From: Homalodisca vitripennis | Taxonomy: Eukaryota; Arthropoda; Insecta; Hemiptera; Cicadellidae | Direction: 5' to 3' | DNA length: 64,000 nucleotides | NCBI RefSeq assembly: GCF_021130785.1 | Contig: NW_025776240.1 | Location: 1 to 64,000, forward strand | Shown: positions 48,373 to 61,706 of the stretch, one piece after another | Layout: the number at the start of each line of letters is the position of its first letter | How positions within the stretch are numbered: the stretch's first letter is position 1 | Position numbers and translations under genes: made by a program | The notes under the pieces: generated by a model | Database searches by the model: none | What the model saw: only the letters and a program-made list of their open reading frames with translations | What the model was told of the DNA's origin: nothing

Positions 48373-51300
48373 TCCTGCAATTTTCCTATTGGGGGTTTCC
48401 ACCCCTCCAACTCTCTCCTTCTTTCCTGAATCTCCCTTCATTCATTATTTGTTCAGTTGCAAAATTTATGTTGCAGTTTACACACCTTGTCTCTACAACG
48501 TAATTTATATCGTGTTTACCTTCCTATTTCTGTGAAACATTTACTTAACTCAGATTTTAAATGTTGTAAAAGTTAAATAAAATTGATTGGCGACATCTTG
48601 CGGTTATAAACTTTGCATCGCAAATTTTAAGCTTTCAGAACAGTAATACATAATTGTTAGAAGTTTAATAGTTCATAAGAATGTAAATTTTTTACCATAA
48701 CTTGAGTAAGAACGTGGGGAATTATGAGGAAAAGTTAGACTTTGCGTGACTTTCAAAACTTTAAATATTACAGTGCAGTGTTTACAGTCGTAAACGAGGA
48801 TATTCATAATGAATATTCCAGAGTACGGACTTACGATTGGTGTCTTTAGGCGCTTCATAAAAGTGACATTAATGTTTAATAATAGTGTGGGTGGTTTGTT
48901 TATGATGGTGCTTATATTATCACACACTAATCCCTAGTTTTAAGAGTTTATGAGTCGTACGTACATATTTTATTTTATAAAGGGGAAATTAAAGTATGTA
49001 AACATTTAAATTACATGTTTTTGTTTCATTAAGGGATTAAATATTATTTTAGTAATTATTATGAAATTACCATACAAAATTTAAGATTTTGAGTTTCATT
49101 AAAAGATATGCCAAATCCATAGGGAGTGAGAGGTAATCAAATGTCATTTTTATAAAGATTTTTACATTGTTTGTCTGATACCAAAATTGAAATTTATATG
49201 TCATCGAGTTATTTAAACACTAGGTGTGTATTTTTATTTAACTAAATCCGTTTTATTTGAAAATAAAGCTTTTTCAATAATAATAATATTATATATGGTG
49301 TATAAGTTTAAATACGACAGTGATTATTACTTAAACATTGCATTAGTAGATATGTGTGATTCTAAAATCAAATGATTTATAAAATTTACTGATTAAAATA
49401 AAAAGATAATAAATTTACTGTAATGAGGGGACCTTAACACTTAAAATTAAAAAAGACAGTTTTATACTCTTTACTTTAATTTTGAACAAATTGTTTGACA
49501 AAATTAAGTTTTCTTAACAATTTGATATATAATACATTGCATTTGAATGATCATAACGTGTTATAAAAAATATTTTGTAAACGTTTCGAGAGCGTTATCT
49601 CTAAAATCGAAGTGAATTTCAGCCCAGATAGGCTACTTAATTTTAGATAGTACTACTTTGTTTTATTTGTTGGAAAGTAATTTGTTTTGGCCAGTTGGCA
49701 ATGATTTATTTAGCAAACTGCCTGTCACCGGATGATATAATGACAGTTTTTTTATTTGTGATATTTAAATACTGGAAAACCTCGTAAAAAGAGGTGTAAT
49801 GTGAGCGTATCTAAAAAGAAAATATTAGTAGCTAATTTAAATTTAATTTCTGCTGTAGCTTCCACATTTCCCTCTCACTCCCCCCCCCCTCTCTCTTGGT
49901 TTAAGAGACAAAGTCAATGTTTATGTCAACCTCTAGAATAAAGAGAGCAGCAGCGTTACGTTAATAGTCAAAGTCATCTATGTCAGGATGTATGATCAAA
50001 TCCTGGCAACAAGAACTTCCTCGTCCTTTGCAAATGTATCGCAGGCTGACTCAGTAATTCGAGTTCGAAAAGAAAAATCTACGACAAAATACGATCAAGT
50101 ACAGGGCATTAACTTGTTCAAATGATGCCTCGCAGTAGTTCAAGAATGAGCTGGGAACCACCATACAAGAACCACATAACCTACCCCTGGCTTACGAACA
50201 ATATGAAGACAATATAATGTGTCTCAAGACAACTAGCCAACAATAAGTTAATTCTATTACGTTTAATATAATTATTTTTACATTTCAAAGTTTTTAGTTT
50301 CTACGGTTAAAAATATTAATTTTATTTATTACATATTTATTTTATAACAATACTCATTAAAAGATTGATATGAAATTCATTGGCAGCAAGGAACGCGTGA
50401 CATAATAAATATGTAAAGTTCAACGAAATTTGATTATTTAGACATCTTTAGTTGAAAGGAGAGGTGAAGATTTTAATACGTTCCCTAAGCATTAGAAAAT
50501 ACAAATAAATGAAAACCCTATTAACAGATGGCCTATTAATAATTGTCTAAACTATTTCAAACTACACTACATTTAAAAGTAAAATTTAGAAATTATATCA
50601 CCCTTTAAAGGCAGCTATGTAAATATATGCTCAAGTTATTATGCTCAAAGCTTATGAAAATATATGCTCCCTTCTATAGTTTCACCATATAATGGAAAAA
50701 TAAAGTTTCTATAATCCCTTAACTTATGATTAAATTTAAAAACAAAAAACAAAGTTTTGCAATCGATTTTATATGGAGTGGTTTTTTTTTTGCAATTTTA
50801 ATAAAAACTTAGCTACTGCCCAGTAAAAACCTTCCCTGAGCACAGAATAAATTCCTTTTAGGAGGAGTGGTAAGTATTTAAAGCAACATTAAGAGAAATA
50901 TTATAATCATATCAATGGAAATTTACTTGTGAGATCACTGGAAAAAACTGGCGTATTTTTGTTTTGTAAAGCTATTAATCTTCAAGTATCTTTTAAAAAT
51001 ATATTTCATTAAAAGTTAAATTGTTTCTGAGCTAAACACTGATCACATCAAATTATGCTACATATTATATACATTTAAAATTTTTACTTCAACCATTTTT
51101 AATTGTGCCCCATTACCGAATACTGTACATAAATATCCTGATTTAGATACCTATACATTTTATTGAATGGCCTAAAAGAGTTTTCGACGTATTTGGCTTA
51201 AGGGAAGTATTCTTATGAATTAAAAATTAAGAATATATTTTTCAAATTAAAACTAATTGCAACACCTTACAATATTACTATGCCTTTTCATTAAAACTAT

Positions 51301-52240
51301 ACATCAATAATACTATTTAAATTAATTATGTATGTATGTTAAAATTAAATATAAAAATATAATAATACACATAATTGTTTTGTTAAGCTTATTATAAATT
51401 AAATTCCTTGCATCTTAGACAATAATTAACACTATTACAGCACTTTACTATTAAATTGTGTAAAATATAATTACTTAAACTTGACTTATTACTTACTTAA
51501 TTACTTATATGATATTCCCTCTTAAGTGATTGCTATAACTATGTTATGATAAAACGTGTTATCAAATTAATTTATATTACTACCGTTTGCGTACTTGAAG
51601 AGGAACGCAGATAGCTTTCAAATTGAGTTATCAACTGTGTAATTGGAATCCAAGGTAATAAGAATTTAATTAGGCTTATTACTACTTGAAAGCGGCGTAC
51701 GTTTGTAATTGCGATGGGTGCTTATGCGTGAAACATTCAATTCATACAGAATGTAATATAATCAACAGAATACTTAACAATACAATAAAAATTAAATTAA
51801 CTATAAATAAAGAAAGAAGGTAGAAATAAACGATAATAAGTGTTGTAATAGGCGTCGCTGTGTTTTAATACAAAATTTCAAATATATAGCTTATTTTATT
51901 TTCGAGATGGCTTGAAACACGACCGGTTACATTCAATAGGTCGACAAGCAAACATCTTAAAACTATATTTTTCTATCTAGAAATAAAATTCCAGAGACAC
52001 TTTTAAATCTGTAGATGAATTATTTGCCAGTATATCTTGCCACATAATAAGTTCTGATTTATTTTTATTACATTGGGTGTCACATATGTGTTTAAATGAT
52101 AAAAGTATGTGCATCATGTCCCCATAAAATGATGTATGAGTAAGCGTAGTTTTGTTAGATGTTTTCATAAATCAACGTTTGAATCTATTATGGGTGCATT
52201 GAGTTTGTTTACGAATATATTTGTCCTGCGATGTTCTCGT
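48373..52240. other. AT-rich intergenic sequence
   Basis: No coding region recognised. There is a short poly-C/CT tract near 49880. Only short hydrophobic frames. Confidence 0.55.
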
Positions 52241-52249
52241 TGCTATTAA

Positions 52250-52690
52250 AAGGTAAAGAAAGGTAAACATCTTATTTTACCAAGCAAAGTTAGGGCTAAG
52301 AAGCTCTCACTAACACTTAAACTGGGTACAAATGGCTTAAAGGTGACTTCCGAACCACCACTAAAGGCGGACAGGCGGCCTGCTTTTAAGGACAAGACGC
52401 TCAGCGGTCACCCACCCAAGCAGCAGCCACGCTCGACTTTGCTTGATCCGGATATCTCGCTATTATTGTTACCCGTAAGACCACTGTAAATATATTCACT
52501 AACGCTCAGCTAAATCCCATTGAGTGACATGCTGCGTCATCGAAATTATACGGGATTTAAGCTTCGGGTTACTTACAGCGAGTTAGTTTTCGAGATATAG
52601 TGTCAACAGACAGACAGAAATGATATTTTTTAGTTACCTTCTTAACAAAATTAACCATAGCTTCGCTGAAGCTCGGCCAGTAAATTATTA
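52250..52690. repeat. Dispersed repeat copy
   Basis: The segment includes CACTAACGCTCAGCTAAATC, GACAGACAGAAATGATATTT and CATAGCTTCGCTGAAGCTC. Parts of it recur at about 35520-35700 and 63545-63780. It has no open frame. The family and boundaries are unknown. Confidence 0.45.
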
Positions 52691-53069
52691 ATTTTGAATA
52701 CATTATTGTAGGATTTTAAGTTAAATAATATTTCATTTGTACGATTATATTATATCTGTTATGAGTGCTGCATGATGGTACATTGATGCTTCTTGATCTT
52801 TTTGCTCAAGATAAGTATATCCTGCACGTTTCTCTAATGCTGAAACTGGCACGAGGGATTCCACTCAACCAAAAGCCAAAAACATCGATTTTAAAGGATT
52901 AGTGGGATCTCTGATCTAATTATTTTATTTTTCGATTTTATCATTTTATTTCCAATAATTTTATATTACATAATTTTATGTGTTTAGTATTACTATCGAG
53001 TAGAGATTCGAGTCCTTTCCATGGAATAACATAACTTTTATCACAATCAGTACTCTGAAAAGAGTATTA

Positions 53070-53818
53070 AGCCTCGCGCGCACTACGACGGAACGGACGG
53101 AAACGACAGAACGGACGACGGGAAATTTTAAGATGGGGTGCGCGCATTAGGACGGAACCGCCGCGCCACGCCAGACTCGTTTTGGGTGTTTTAATCAAGT
53201 TCTCAGTGTGTGTTAAAACATGTCAAAGATGCTTCAGTGCTTAGATGAAGAATTAATTAGTGTCTGCATTCGTAATAGAAGAAGAAGAGGCAGATAGAAG
53301 ACGAAGAAAAGTCAGGTTTTGGGTACATAACATAAACACTAAAAGGTTAGCTTTGGGGGAGTTTCATACGTTATTCCCAGATTTGATAGAAGACGATGAA
53401 AAGTTTTTTCATCGTCACCGATTTCTTCCAAACAATTCCCTCTTCTATTGACGTTAAAATATTCAGGATGGACGCATGTTGTAAAGCTCGGTGTAGTTTT
53501 GAACAAGAGAAATTAACTTGGAGACATCCATTTTGGCTCAGAAGATATAGCTGGAATAGAGAAAATTTCCTTCCGTTTCCGTCTGAGGTGTGTGCGCTTA
53601 CAACACCGGACGGGACGGACCCGACGTCGCCGACGGAGCCGACGCGCAGAATTTGTTCAAAAGTTCTTTTCCTCAGATAATCTGACTGACGTCCGACGCG
53701 TCCGACGCGTCTCTTCCGTCCCGTCCGTCCAAGTGCGCGCATCTCCATAACAATCAATACTATTCATATTTAAAAATTCTGTCGTGTCCTTCCGTTCCGT
53801 CGTAGTGCGCGCGAGGCT
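53070..53818 (+). mobile_element. PIF/Harbinger deletion derivative
   Basis: Near-perfect terminal inverted repeats (AGCCTCGCGCGCACTACGAC and beyond, at least 28 bp without mismatch) are flanked by TTA at 53067-53069 and 53819-53821. The 3-bp TWA duplication is diagnostic for PIF/Harbinger. The interior has only fragments of the transposase gene, so this is a MITE-like, non-autonomous copy. Its CpG-rich ends contrast with the AT-rich flanks. Confidence 0.93.
53222..53680 (+). pseudogene. Harbinger transposase fragment
   Basis: The fragment starts at the ATG 53221-53223 in one frame and continues in frame 53260-53451: RFWVHNINTKRLALGEFHTL and FPDLIEDDEKFFHRHRFL. These match the N-terminal part of HARBI1-like proteins (WVH.I...R...GEF..LF..L..D...F...FRM). 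After a frame change, LTWRHPFWLRRYS resembles the following block (WRHPI...ERLA.TLR). The DDE catalytic core is absent. The protein is therefore a remnant with no enzymatic role. Confidence 0.75.
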
Positions 53819-54114
53819 TTATAGTCCTAGGAACACGTTTACATCAGCATTATTTAAATAAGGAACTAAATAAACAATATTGGAAGCACTGCCATACTAG
53901 TGGATATAGAACTAATACTTGAGCTGATTGAAGATTATTGGTTTCTCCGAATTAAACCCCAGATCCGGTGAATCATCACTGTGATAATTTGATAGCCTGC
54001 GTCAATCAGCTGTTCAGACACGAATGGTATTATCGTTCATAATGTTATTACACGAATAGTGTAAACGTTATTGTAAACGAGTTGTAATACATTTTCCTTC
54101 TTTAACATAACGTA

Positions 54115-54183
54115 ATTGTCTCTTTGCTCACGGACTATACAATTGCACTCTACAATTGTATAGTCCGTGAGCCAAGAGACAAT
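54115..54183. repeat. 31-bp hairpin with 7-nt loop
   Basis: Arms 54115-54145 and 54153-54183 are inverted complements with a single mismatch (TTTGCTC versus TTGGCTC). The loop is CACTCTA. The predicted RNA would be a very stable stem. It is not followed by a clear T-run. Confidence 0.92.
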
Positions 54184-56489
54184 TTGCATTGCGAAACATA
54201 CTATCTGGTTTTTCTGAAATCGCTAGAGATATTTGTCCTCAGAAAAATACGTTAGTTGTTATGGAGGTGGAAATATGAAAGTATTAAATGGGTTAAAATA
54301 TGAAATTTTAATTTTTTTCTCTGATTATATTTATCTTTTTTGGCAGACGTAAACCAATGCCAGACACCTTCATGTTAAATCAGTGTCAGCTTACCATAAA
54401 TAACTTAAAGCAGTGACTTTCAGTCTCTTTGTCTAGTAGTCTGACAGTTCTGATGTGTTCGTTACATTACAACCGGAATGGCTGACGATCGATTTATTTC
54501 TTAGACAAGTCCTCTATCGATTTCAAGAAACGCCAAGCATTGTTCTTGTAAAGTCCAAATCAGCTCTCGGCCCCTAGGCTGTTACTGACAATCGATTTTC
54601 TTTATATTAATGTTATAGAAATATTTAAATTCAATTAGTCATAACAGCTAGTTTTCTTGCTTATACTTTGATTACAACGTAATGGTAATGAATTAAGCAA
54701 ATTGAAGATTCACCAACGTGGAAAGGCAGCGTAAAAGTTCTACGTTTCATAACCTAACCTCCTCATTAACTGTGAGTTCTGATAAACTATTAATAACTAG
54801 ATTTAACTTGTACGCAAGTAGGCAAAAATAATTCAGCTCAAGTTTTATAGCAGTCTGATATGTCAAGAATGTTTATAGTTTCTACCGTTTATGTGTGTAC
54901 TTGATACATAATTAATAGTTTTTGTAAGAAAGGAAAATTTTGAAATAGATCTAACCAAATAATCCTCTTAACCCTCTACAATAATAAAGGGGTTTGGAAA
55001 TAATTTTGTGTTGTGAGTTAATATTTTTCTTATCTTTGGCTATTTGTATATCAGACAGAAAATTCCATAATTTAATTTTCAACTTTATTAATTTTAAACA
55101 GATTTAAATATATTATTAAAATGTGTTTTGATTGTGTAAAACTTTAGGACTATTGCAATGATATTATAGAGAACATTATGGAAAATATCCACTTCTAAAA
55201 TAATTTATAGCCATATATACTCAGCATATTAATTTGATAATCCACTCACAAATATATACACTGTTCCTAAATACTAGGAATATATCTTTATTTTTGAAAC
55301 CTGGCAGCTGTAAAACGTTACTTAGTTAAAGCGTAATCTAGTTATCCGTTAGCTGAGAACACTCGGGAGTAATGAGGTTAAACCTAAACTAAACTCAAAT
55401 TTGTTTTACTTAGTAATTTACAGGAATGTGTTAAGAGCAAGCTCTGTGTTAATTATTACTTTAAATCTAAAACCATAGAAAGGGGTTTTGTCACAATTAT
55501 TATTTGCCATTTACTCATATAAATGCTATTTGCCAATGGAAGGAATATAAGCTCCTATTTTCTCTTTGGCCGCTGCGTAATTGCCTTAGAAGACAAACCC
55601 CTCAACAATGAATAGATGTAATTGACATTTCTCTTTTCAGATATAGAACAATTTTAAAATCCTTCAATTAACCACGAACCAGTACAGTTGGATTTATATC
55701 ATCCACGTACATGTCTAAAACCATTAATTAAAAAAAACACATACCCATAGATTACTCTATAGTTTTGAATTTATTTTTACTTGTATTTGTCAAAATATTT
55801 AAGGAATAATTGCCTTCTCATACCAAAAATTGCCTCAGAGGTGTTTGGGTATTGTTTAAACCGTTTGAACAGATTAAGGATTTGATAACACTTTTATAAT
55901 TAGTTGCTGATAAAGTTTTATGTACCTCTTAATGTACTACTAGAAGTTTAGCCACGGCTTCCTATGAAACTTACTGCTGAACAACTATGACATCATAACA
56001 ACATCCTTTTAAATAACTTATAAAGCACTCCAGTGATAAGTGATGGTCACCGGATGATGTTTTAATCTCCTGATCCATTTTAAAATAACTTATTTTAAGT
56101 TTAAATAAAGGGCAACATTTTGAGGTTCTCACTACTTCAGAAGTTAGTCCAATTCCACAACTCTTAAACGAAAATTAGACTTGTAAAAAACTAGGAATTT
56201 AACCGTAACTCTGAAAGACCTGATTGTCCATTTCCCGTATGTAGGTAATTTATCAATATGTAAAGAAGAACATTATCGCGCCCACATCCTGTATTGTTTA
56301 TGTTCCTAATGCTAATCAAATATCTGAAACGTCATACACCCTCCATTCAAGCTGAGACATCTAAATTCAACCTACCATTGTTATAACATAACAAAATAAT
56401 CCTTACCCTTCTTGGTATCCTTGGAAAATTGTTTCAAAATATACTTCAATGATGACAATTGTTATTTTTGTGTCAATAGTGATGGATAT

Positions 56490-56640
56490 TTTTTGAAGAA
56501 CGAGGAACGGAGAACGAAGAACGAGGAAAAAGTATGAAGAATGAAGTATGAAGAATAAAGAACGAACTATAAAGTATGAAGAATAAAGAACGAAGTATAA
56601 AGAATGAAGTATGAAGAATGAAGAATGAGAAATAGTAAAC
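56490..56640. repeat. Imperfect GAAGAATGAAGTAT simple repeat
   Basis: Interleaved GAAGAATGAAGTAT and GAAGAATAAAGAACG units occupy about 150 bases. The minus-strand frame through it is only the translated repeat (SSYFILHS-like). Confidence 0.85.
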
Positions 56641-57567
56641 AGTGTCAAACATGAACGTGTTCGTTTAGAGCCGTGGCACCTGTCGGGGCTTTATTTGAGT
56701 GAGTAGCGATGGGTTTTACTCTCATCCAATCAAAGTGGTCGATTTCCAGAAACTACGCAATTTTTCCGTATCCAAGCACCAAACAGATGACCATAAAACC
56801 TGCAGCTCCTTTAATCTACCGATGACTACGATTTACACCAGTTAACTTTGGTTTTTATGTTGGTTAATTCATGTTTTGAGAAGACCAGCAGAGTCATAAC
56901 TGTAGATAAAGGTTTTGATCACTGATTTCCGCCTTCTCATCCCCAAAGACCATCTTTAAAACTACTCTATGTTATGGTTTATTCAAGATAATCTTTATGC
57001 AAACTTTGTTAGAAAAAAGCGTTAACCATAAGAGGTCTAGGGTAGTTGTGTCACCTACTGTTTGCTTCTGAACGTTCACCACCCTGAGTTGCAGTAGGGT
57101 AAATAATCTGTAAGTTGATCGTGTCTTTTTTGCCTATGGTGGCTTTTTTAAATTTCTGGTAGGCTACTACCTATAATGGAATCATAGTGGTTTAACAGTG
57201 CACGTAGCAAAATACAACACATGTAGCAAAATGTAAGTTTGGAGTAAAAAAGTATCTTTAATCATGTATTTTTGTATTCATCGAACACAAAAAACCGTAG
57301 AGACACTGACCATCATTAAACACAATGTTACCTACGTAAAAATAACGTAAAATTCGGGGTTATATAATAATAAACTATATTGCAAAAAAAACTAGGTTTC
57401 ACTATCGTTTTTTTAATTTAACATTATCCATCGGTAAGTATTTTTGAATGTACAGGGTGGCCCACAAGTCACTTGACACTACCAGTCATTCAGTATCAAT
57501 TTATCTCTAGTTTAAACCTGTTAGCTGTTACAACAAAACAACAGTATTAGGTTATTTTTGAGTTATT

Positions 57568-60500
57568 ATTATTTATTTAATTATTATTATTTATTATTAA
57601 CGGCAAGCAGCCAATTTACATACAATATGCAATAAGATGGCAGTACAGTGTATATAGTGCAGTAAAAAGTACAACTAGTATAAAAATAATACAGAGCTAG
57701 CAATGGCAGAACACAACACAATATGACAATGATCGATTCCAAGTCCCAATAACTGTCCATCACAACAAGAAAGTTTAGTTTATACACTAATATCATATAA
57801 AAATCAAACAATATATTATGAAATAGACCAACGTACAATAGAATCAACAACAATGTATAAAATAGAATAGTATAAACAACAACAAGTACACGTAAATAAC
57901 AACAACCAAAATAATATAAATACACCAATGATGCAAAAAGTCGAAATTAAATTAAATGTACCTTACAGTAGAGCAGAAACATAATAATAAATACAAAATA
58001 GCAAAAGCTAAAAAATGAAACAGTCTTAAAGTTACAGGGGATTTTAAGTGTGTTGAGACAAAACATAAGTGGCCCGCTTTCTGATTTGATGTAGGCCATC
58101 AGCGAAAAAATCGCACTCTGATGCAACACGATTCCCCAGGCGAAACAAATCTTGCCAGTGGACTGTTGAAGTCGTAGTTCGTGGAGTGGTACTTGCGGCT
58201 GAAAAGCCCACTAGATCTGGTGTTTAGAGGGATCCTGATACCAATTTCAGCGAGAAGATCTGGGCACTGCACATGGGCGCCAACTAACTTCCACAACATG
58301 AGTACATCTGCTACATCACAGCGCAAAGACAGAGTTGGAATATTAAGTTCTGCAGTTAATCCTTCCACGGGAACATCAGGATAGTTGTAGCCAATTCTCA
58401 CACCGACCAGACGAATGAAGCGTCGCTGGAGGGGCCTCAAGTCTAGTCCTGGCACCAACTGTATAAGGAGACCACACAGGACTGGCATACTCCAAGAGTT
58501 GTCTTACCAACGAACAATAGAGAGAACGTAGGGCAGAAGGATTATTGATGCCTCTAGAGAATCGAGATATAAAGCCCAACATCTTGTTAGCCTTACTACA
58601 AATAATATTCAAATGCTCAGTAAATCCCATGTCACCAGAAAAACACACGCCCAAATCTGTTACGTTCAAAAGTCTTGGAATTTCGGAATTGGATATAAAG
58701 TAAGAGTACAGAATCGGTGATTTGATTCTATAAAAGGTAACAACAGAGCATTTGCCGGGGTTCACAGACATATTATTGCTTTTGCACCATTCCTCCACTG
58801 CAATCAAGCTACTTTGTAGTTTTAAAGAGTCTTGTGGGGAGGAAATTTCCATGAAGAGCTTAAGATCATCCGCAAATAGCAGGGCGTTGACATCGACCAC
58901 CTCCATGAGATCGTTAACGAAGACATTGAAGAGGCAGGGGCCCAACAACGAGCCCTGAGGCACTCCTGAAGATGGCGAGAATCTGGTAGATGTGGAGGAA
59001 ACCAATTTTAACACAAAGATAACGATCCGGAGATAGCTGGAGATCCAAGACAATAAGGGGTTGGCAACTCCGTAGCCCCTCAACTTTGATGCAAGAATAG
59101 AGTGGTCAACCCTATCAAACGCCTTTGCCATGTCAATGTACACGGTATCCATTTGCTTATTCTTGCGAAAGGAACCAAGCACATGCTCTTGGAAGAGTAG
59201 AAGATTGGTTACTGTGGATTTACCACGCATAAAAACCATGCTGTGCGGGGTGGATTGATCTCGATATGAAGCGACTAAGCCTGTCAACCACAAGGCCTTC
59301 GAATAGCTTGCCAATCACTGGAAGGATGGTAATTGGCCGGTAGTTCCGTACATTGTTAATATCCTTGGACTTGTGCAAGGGGATGATAAAGCCATTCTTC
59401 AAAGCGCTGGGGAATATGCCCATTTCCAGTGACTCGTTGAAGAGAGATGCAAGAGGATCAACGAGGAGGCTGCGGCAGCGCTGAATGACAGAAGGAGGAA
59501 CGTTGTCAAGCCCCGCGCCCTTAGTGATATCTAGATGCTCAAGCTTGAGCAAGACCTCCTCCCTGGTTAGTTTTAGGCAGCATAAGCAGTCCGAATTGGC
59601 GTAACAATGGTTGAGGGAGCAATGCGATTGTGGCGAATAGACAGAACTAAAGTAAGTGGAAAACAATTGGCATATGCTTGAGGAATCCGTGGCCTCCTCT
59701 CCATCAAGATGTAGCATGGACGGTATGTCAGGTGACTTCCTTTGAGCCTTGACCAGACTCCAAAAACGCCCGAGGATTAGTTGAGATATTCGATTCAACA
59801 TTAGACAAGTAATGTCTATAGCATTTCACGGGACATAGTCCTACAAGTGTCTCTAAGCTTAGAGAAATCATAGTAATGGGCAATATGATTGCCTCACTTT
59901 TTTTGTAGCGTTTGTGAGCTACTTTTTTCTTAACTATGAGTCTTTTTAGCTCTCCAGAAAACCAACTCGGGAAGTGCGATATGCCAAATTTCTTTGTTTG
60001 GGCTTGCCTTTAGACTGATGTCCTCCAATGACTTCATAAGCCGATTAAACTTGTCATCAACTGAGGATTTATCATATACAAATGTCATATCAGTACTTCG
60101 CAGGTCTTCAAAAGAAGAATCCAGATCACACTTCCCACAGATTGTGCCCCATGTAGCAATCAGCAGAAAGAGCAGACGTCCGAAATTGTATAGCTAGAGC
60201 TAGAGGTGGGTGATGAATATCTGGTGTAGTCAGAAAATCGTTAGCCCTGGTGACCTCAACTTCCCGTTCGGAGCAAAAGACTAAGTCGAGAGATACACCC
60301 CTGTGGTTACGAACATGGTTAATCTGGTAAAGGGAGTGAAGAGCTGACATGTCCTTAATGTGTTCACTTGCCTGTCGCAAGAGGCCTGTAGTTTTAGAAA
60401 CTAAGGTCAAAATGAGGCAGGTTAAAATCACCAACAATTAATAATTTCTTCGGCTGGTTTGCAAGCTCGACAGCTTCTCCAATAGAGTCACAAAAATCAT

Positions 60501-60725
60501 TATAGACATAGAGAGGACTTGATGGGGGAATATAAACACAAGCTACTAGTATGCCGTAATCAGGGCCGACAGTTACAAGGACAAATACACATTCGATGTT
60601 AGACCCAGTATATAAACGTCTATTGACAATACCATTACGAACTGCTATCAAAGCGCCGCCGCCAGACTGCTTACGACTAGCAGGCAAGGATCTATCACAG
60701 CGAGTTATGGTCAAGTTAGCATCTT
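57568..60725 (-). mobile_element. Jockey/CR1-like LINE, 5'-truncated
   Basis: Encodes endonuclease and reverse transcriptase on the minus strand and ends at the left in a TTATTATT-rich tail, i.e. a (TAA)n-like 3' end. The right end stops inside the endonuclease near 60725, so ORF1 and the first endonuclease block are missing, a normal 5' truncation. The 57587-58098 part is the AT-rich 3' untranslated region. The terminal-repeat match around it suggests it inserted into an older DNA transposon. I found no clear target-site duplication. Confidence 0.85.
58099..60725 (-). pseudogene. LINE ORF2: endonuclease, reverse transcriptase, C-terminal region
   Basis: Frame 60394-60714 gives the endonuclease part RCDRSLPASRKQSGGGALIA and LLIVGDFNLPHFD, with the catalytic GDFN, and continues in 60126-60437. 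RT frames follow. Frame 59220-59801 has NYRPITILPVIGKLFEGLVV, the block-2 motif. Frame 58376-59314 has MDTVYIDMAKAFDRVDH, SGVPQGSLLGPCLFNVFVND and the catalytic FADD at about 58865-58876. Frame 58099-58488 is the C-terminal region (LDLRPLQRRFIRLVGVR), characteristic of Jockey/CR1-type ORF2. The protein nicks target DNA and reverse-transcribes the element RNA there. One-base frame changes break it; the copy is also 5'-truncated. Confidence 0.92.
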
Positions 60726-61706
60726 GTTACAAGTAGTTTTAGTAGATTAAGTTTTCTAAATAATTAAGGGAAGCAGATCTCTTATAAAACTAAATTTTTT
60801 TGGTTTTTTCACTTTTTAGATAGCCTGAAATTTCCTCTTTACAACGGTATACAACATGTATATGTTTTCTTTTGATAAGTTAGCTTAAAAAATATTTTCT
60901 AACGGCTTGCACGCACACTTCAATCCTCACAATTAAGAACTAAGCGCGACGCAAACGATGGTGCGTTTCTCTTACACCAGTGCTATTATTTACTTGTTAT
61001 AGTACTACTTCAATGGAACTACTACATGATCTACAGTATTTTAGAGACATTGAACACCACGGCTCTTTTGACAGCTGAATTTTGACAGCTGTATTTTTGT
61101 TTTGTTTTTACAGTTTTTGTGGTGGCGTTTGTGTTTACAAGAAACAAATTGTTATTATTCAGTGTGAAAAGCTTTACAAGAGGTACATCAGCAAAGAAAC
61201 AACTGTAAAAGATCAGAATAATGAATAAATATGCAATAGAGAAGCTTCAGACAGTACAGTTTATTTACCTGTTCATTACAACTTTTTAAGAGTTACTTTT
61301 CAAACATTTTCTTCATTTTCCGAAACTATAATTTTTTGATGTATATGTACCTGTAACTCAGTAACCGTTAATACGTAGTAAAGACATGACATTTTTTACA
61401 CAACTTTAAGCTATCATAATACAACTTTATACCAGAGGTTTTGTAAAAATACCACTTACAAAAAAAAACAAAAGACGTTCAAAGACGTTTTTAGGCTTTT
61501 TTAACAATATAAAAAATAAAAAATTATAAATATAAAATTAAAGTATATTTTTCCAAAATCCTCTCGTGTAAAGATGTATAAAGGGTGTATGTATGTACAT
61601 GCAAAGTTTCAATTCTGTATATATTATAGTTTTTAAGTAATAGGTACATAAGTTAACATGGCGGAGATAGGGATATTAAAAGTGGTCTGCTCCCCTTAAG
61701 CAAATT
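60726..61706. other. Spacer between LINE and mariner transposase
   Basis: AT-rich with no significant frame. It includes a direct repeat of TTTTGACAGCTG near 61065-61092. It might be the mariner 5' region or further inserted sequence. Confidence 0.4.

Larger units (their letters stand above)
53822..57450. other. AT-rich intergenic sequence
   Basis: Contains the hairpin at 54115-54183 and the GAAGAATGAAGTAT repeat at about 56490-56640. No gene recognised. Confidence 0.55.

Noticed and set aside
53371..53757. 128-residue minus frame in the Harbinger element
   Set aside because: It is antisense to the transposase fragment and reads through CpG-rich terminal repeats.
56403..56648. Minus-strand frame of hydrophobic repeats
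   Set aside because: It is the translation of a GAAGAATGAAGTAT simple repeat.
57587..57928. 113-residue Tyr/Leu-rich minus frame
   Set aside because: It lies in the AT-rich 3' untranslated region of the LINE and has the composition of translated low-complexity DNA.
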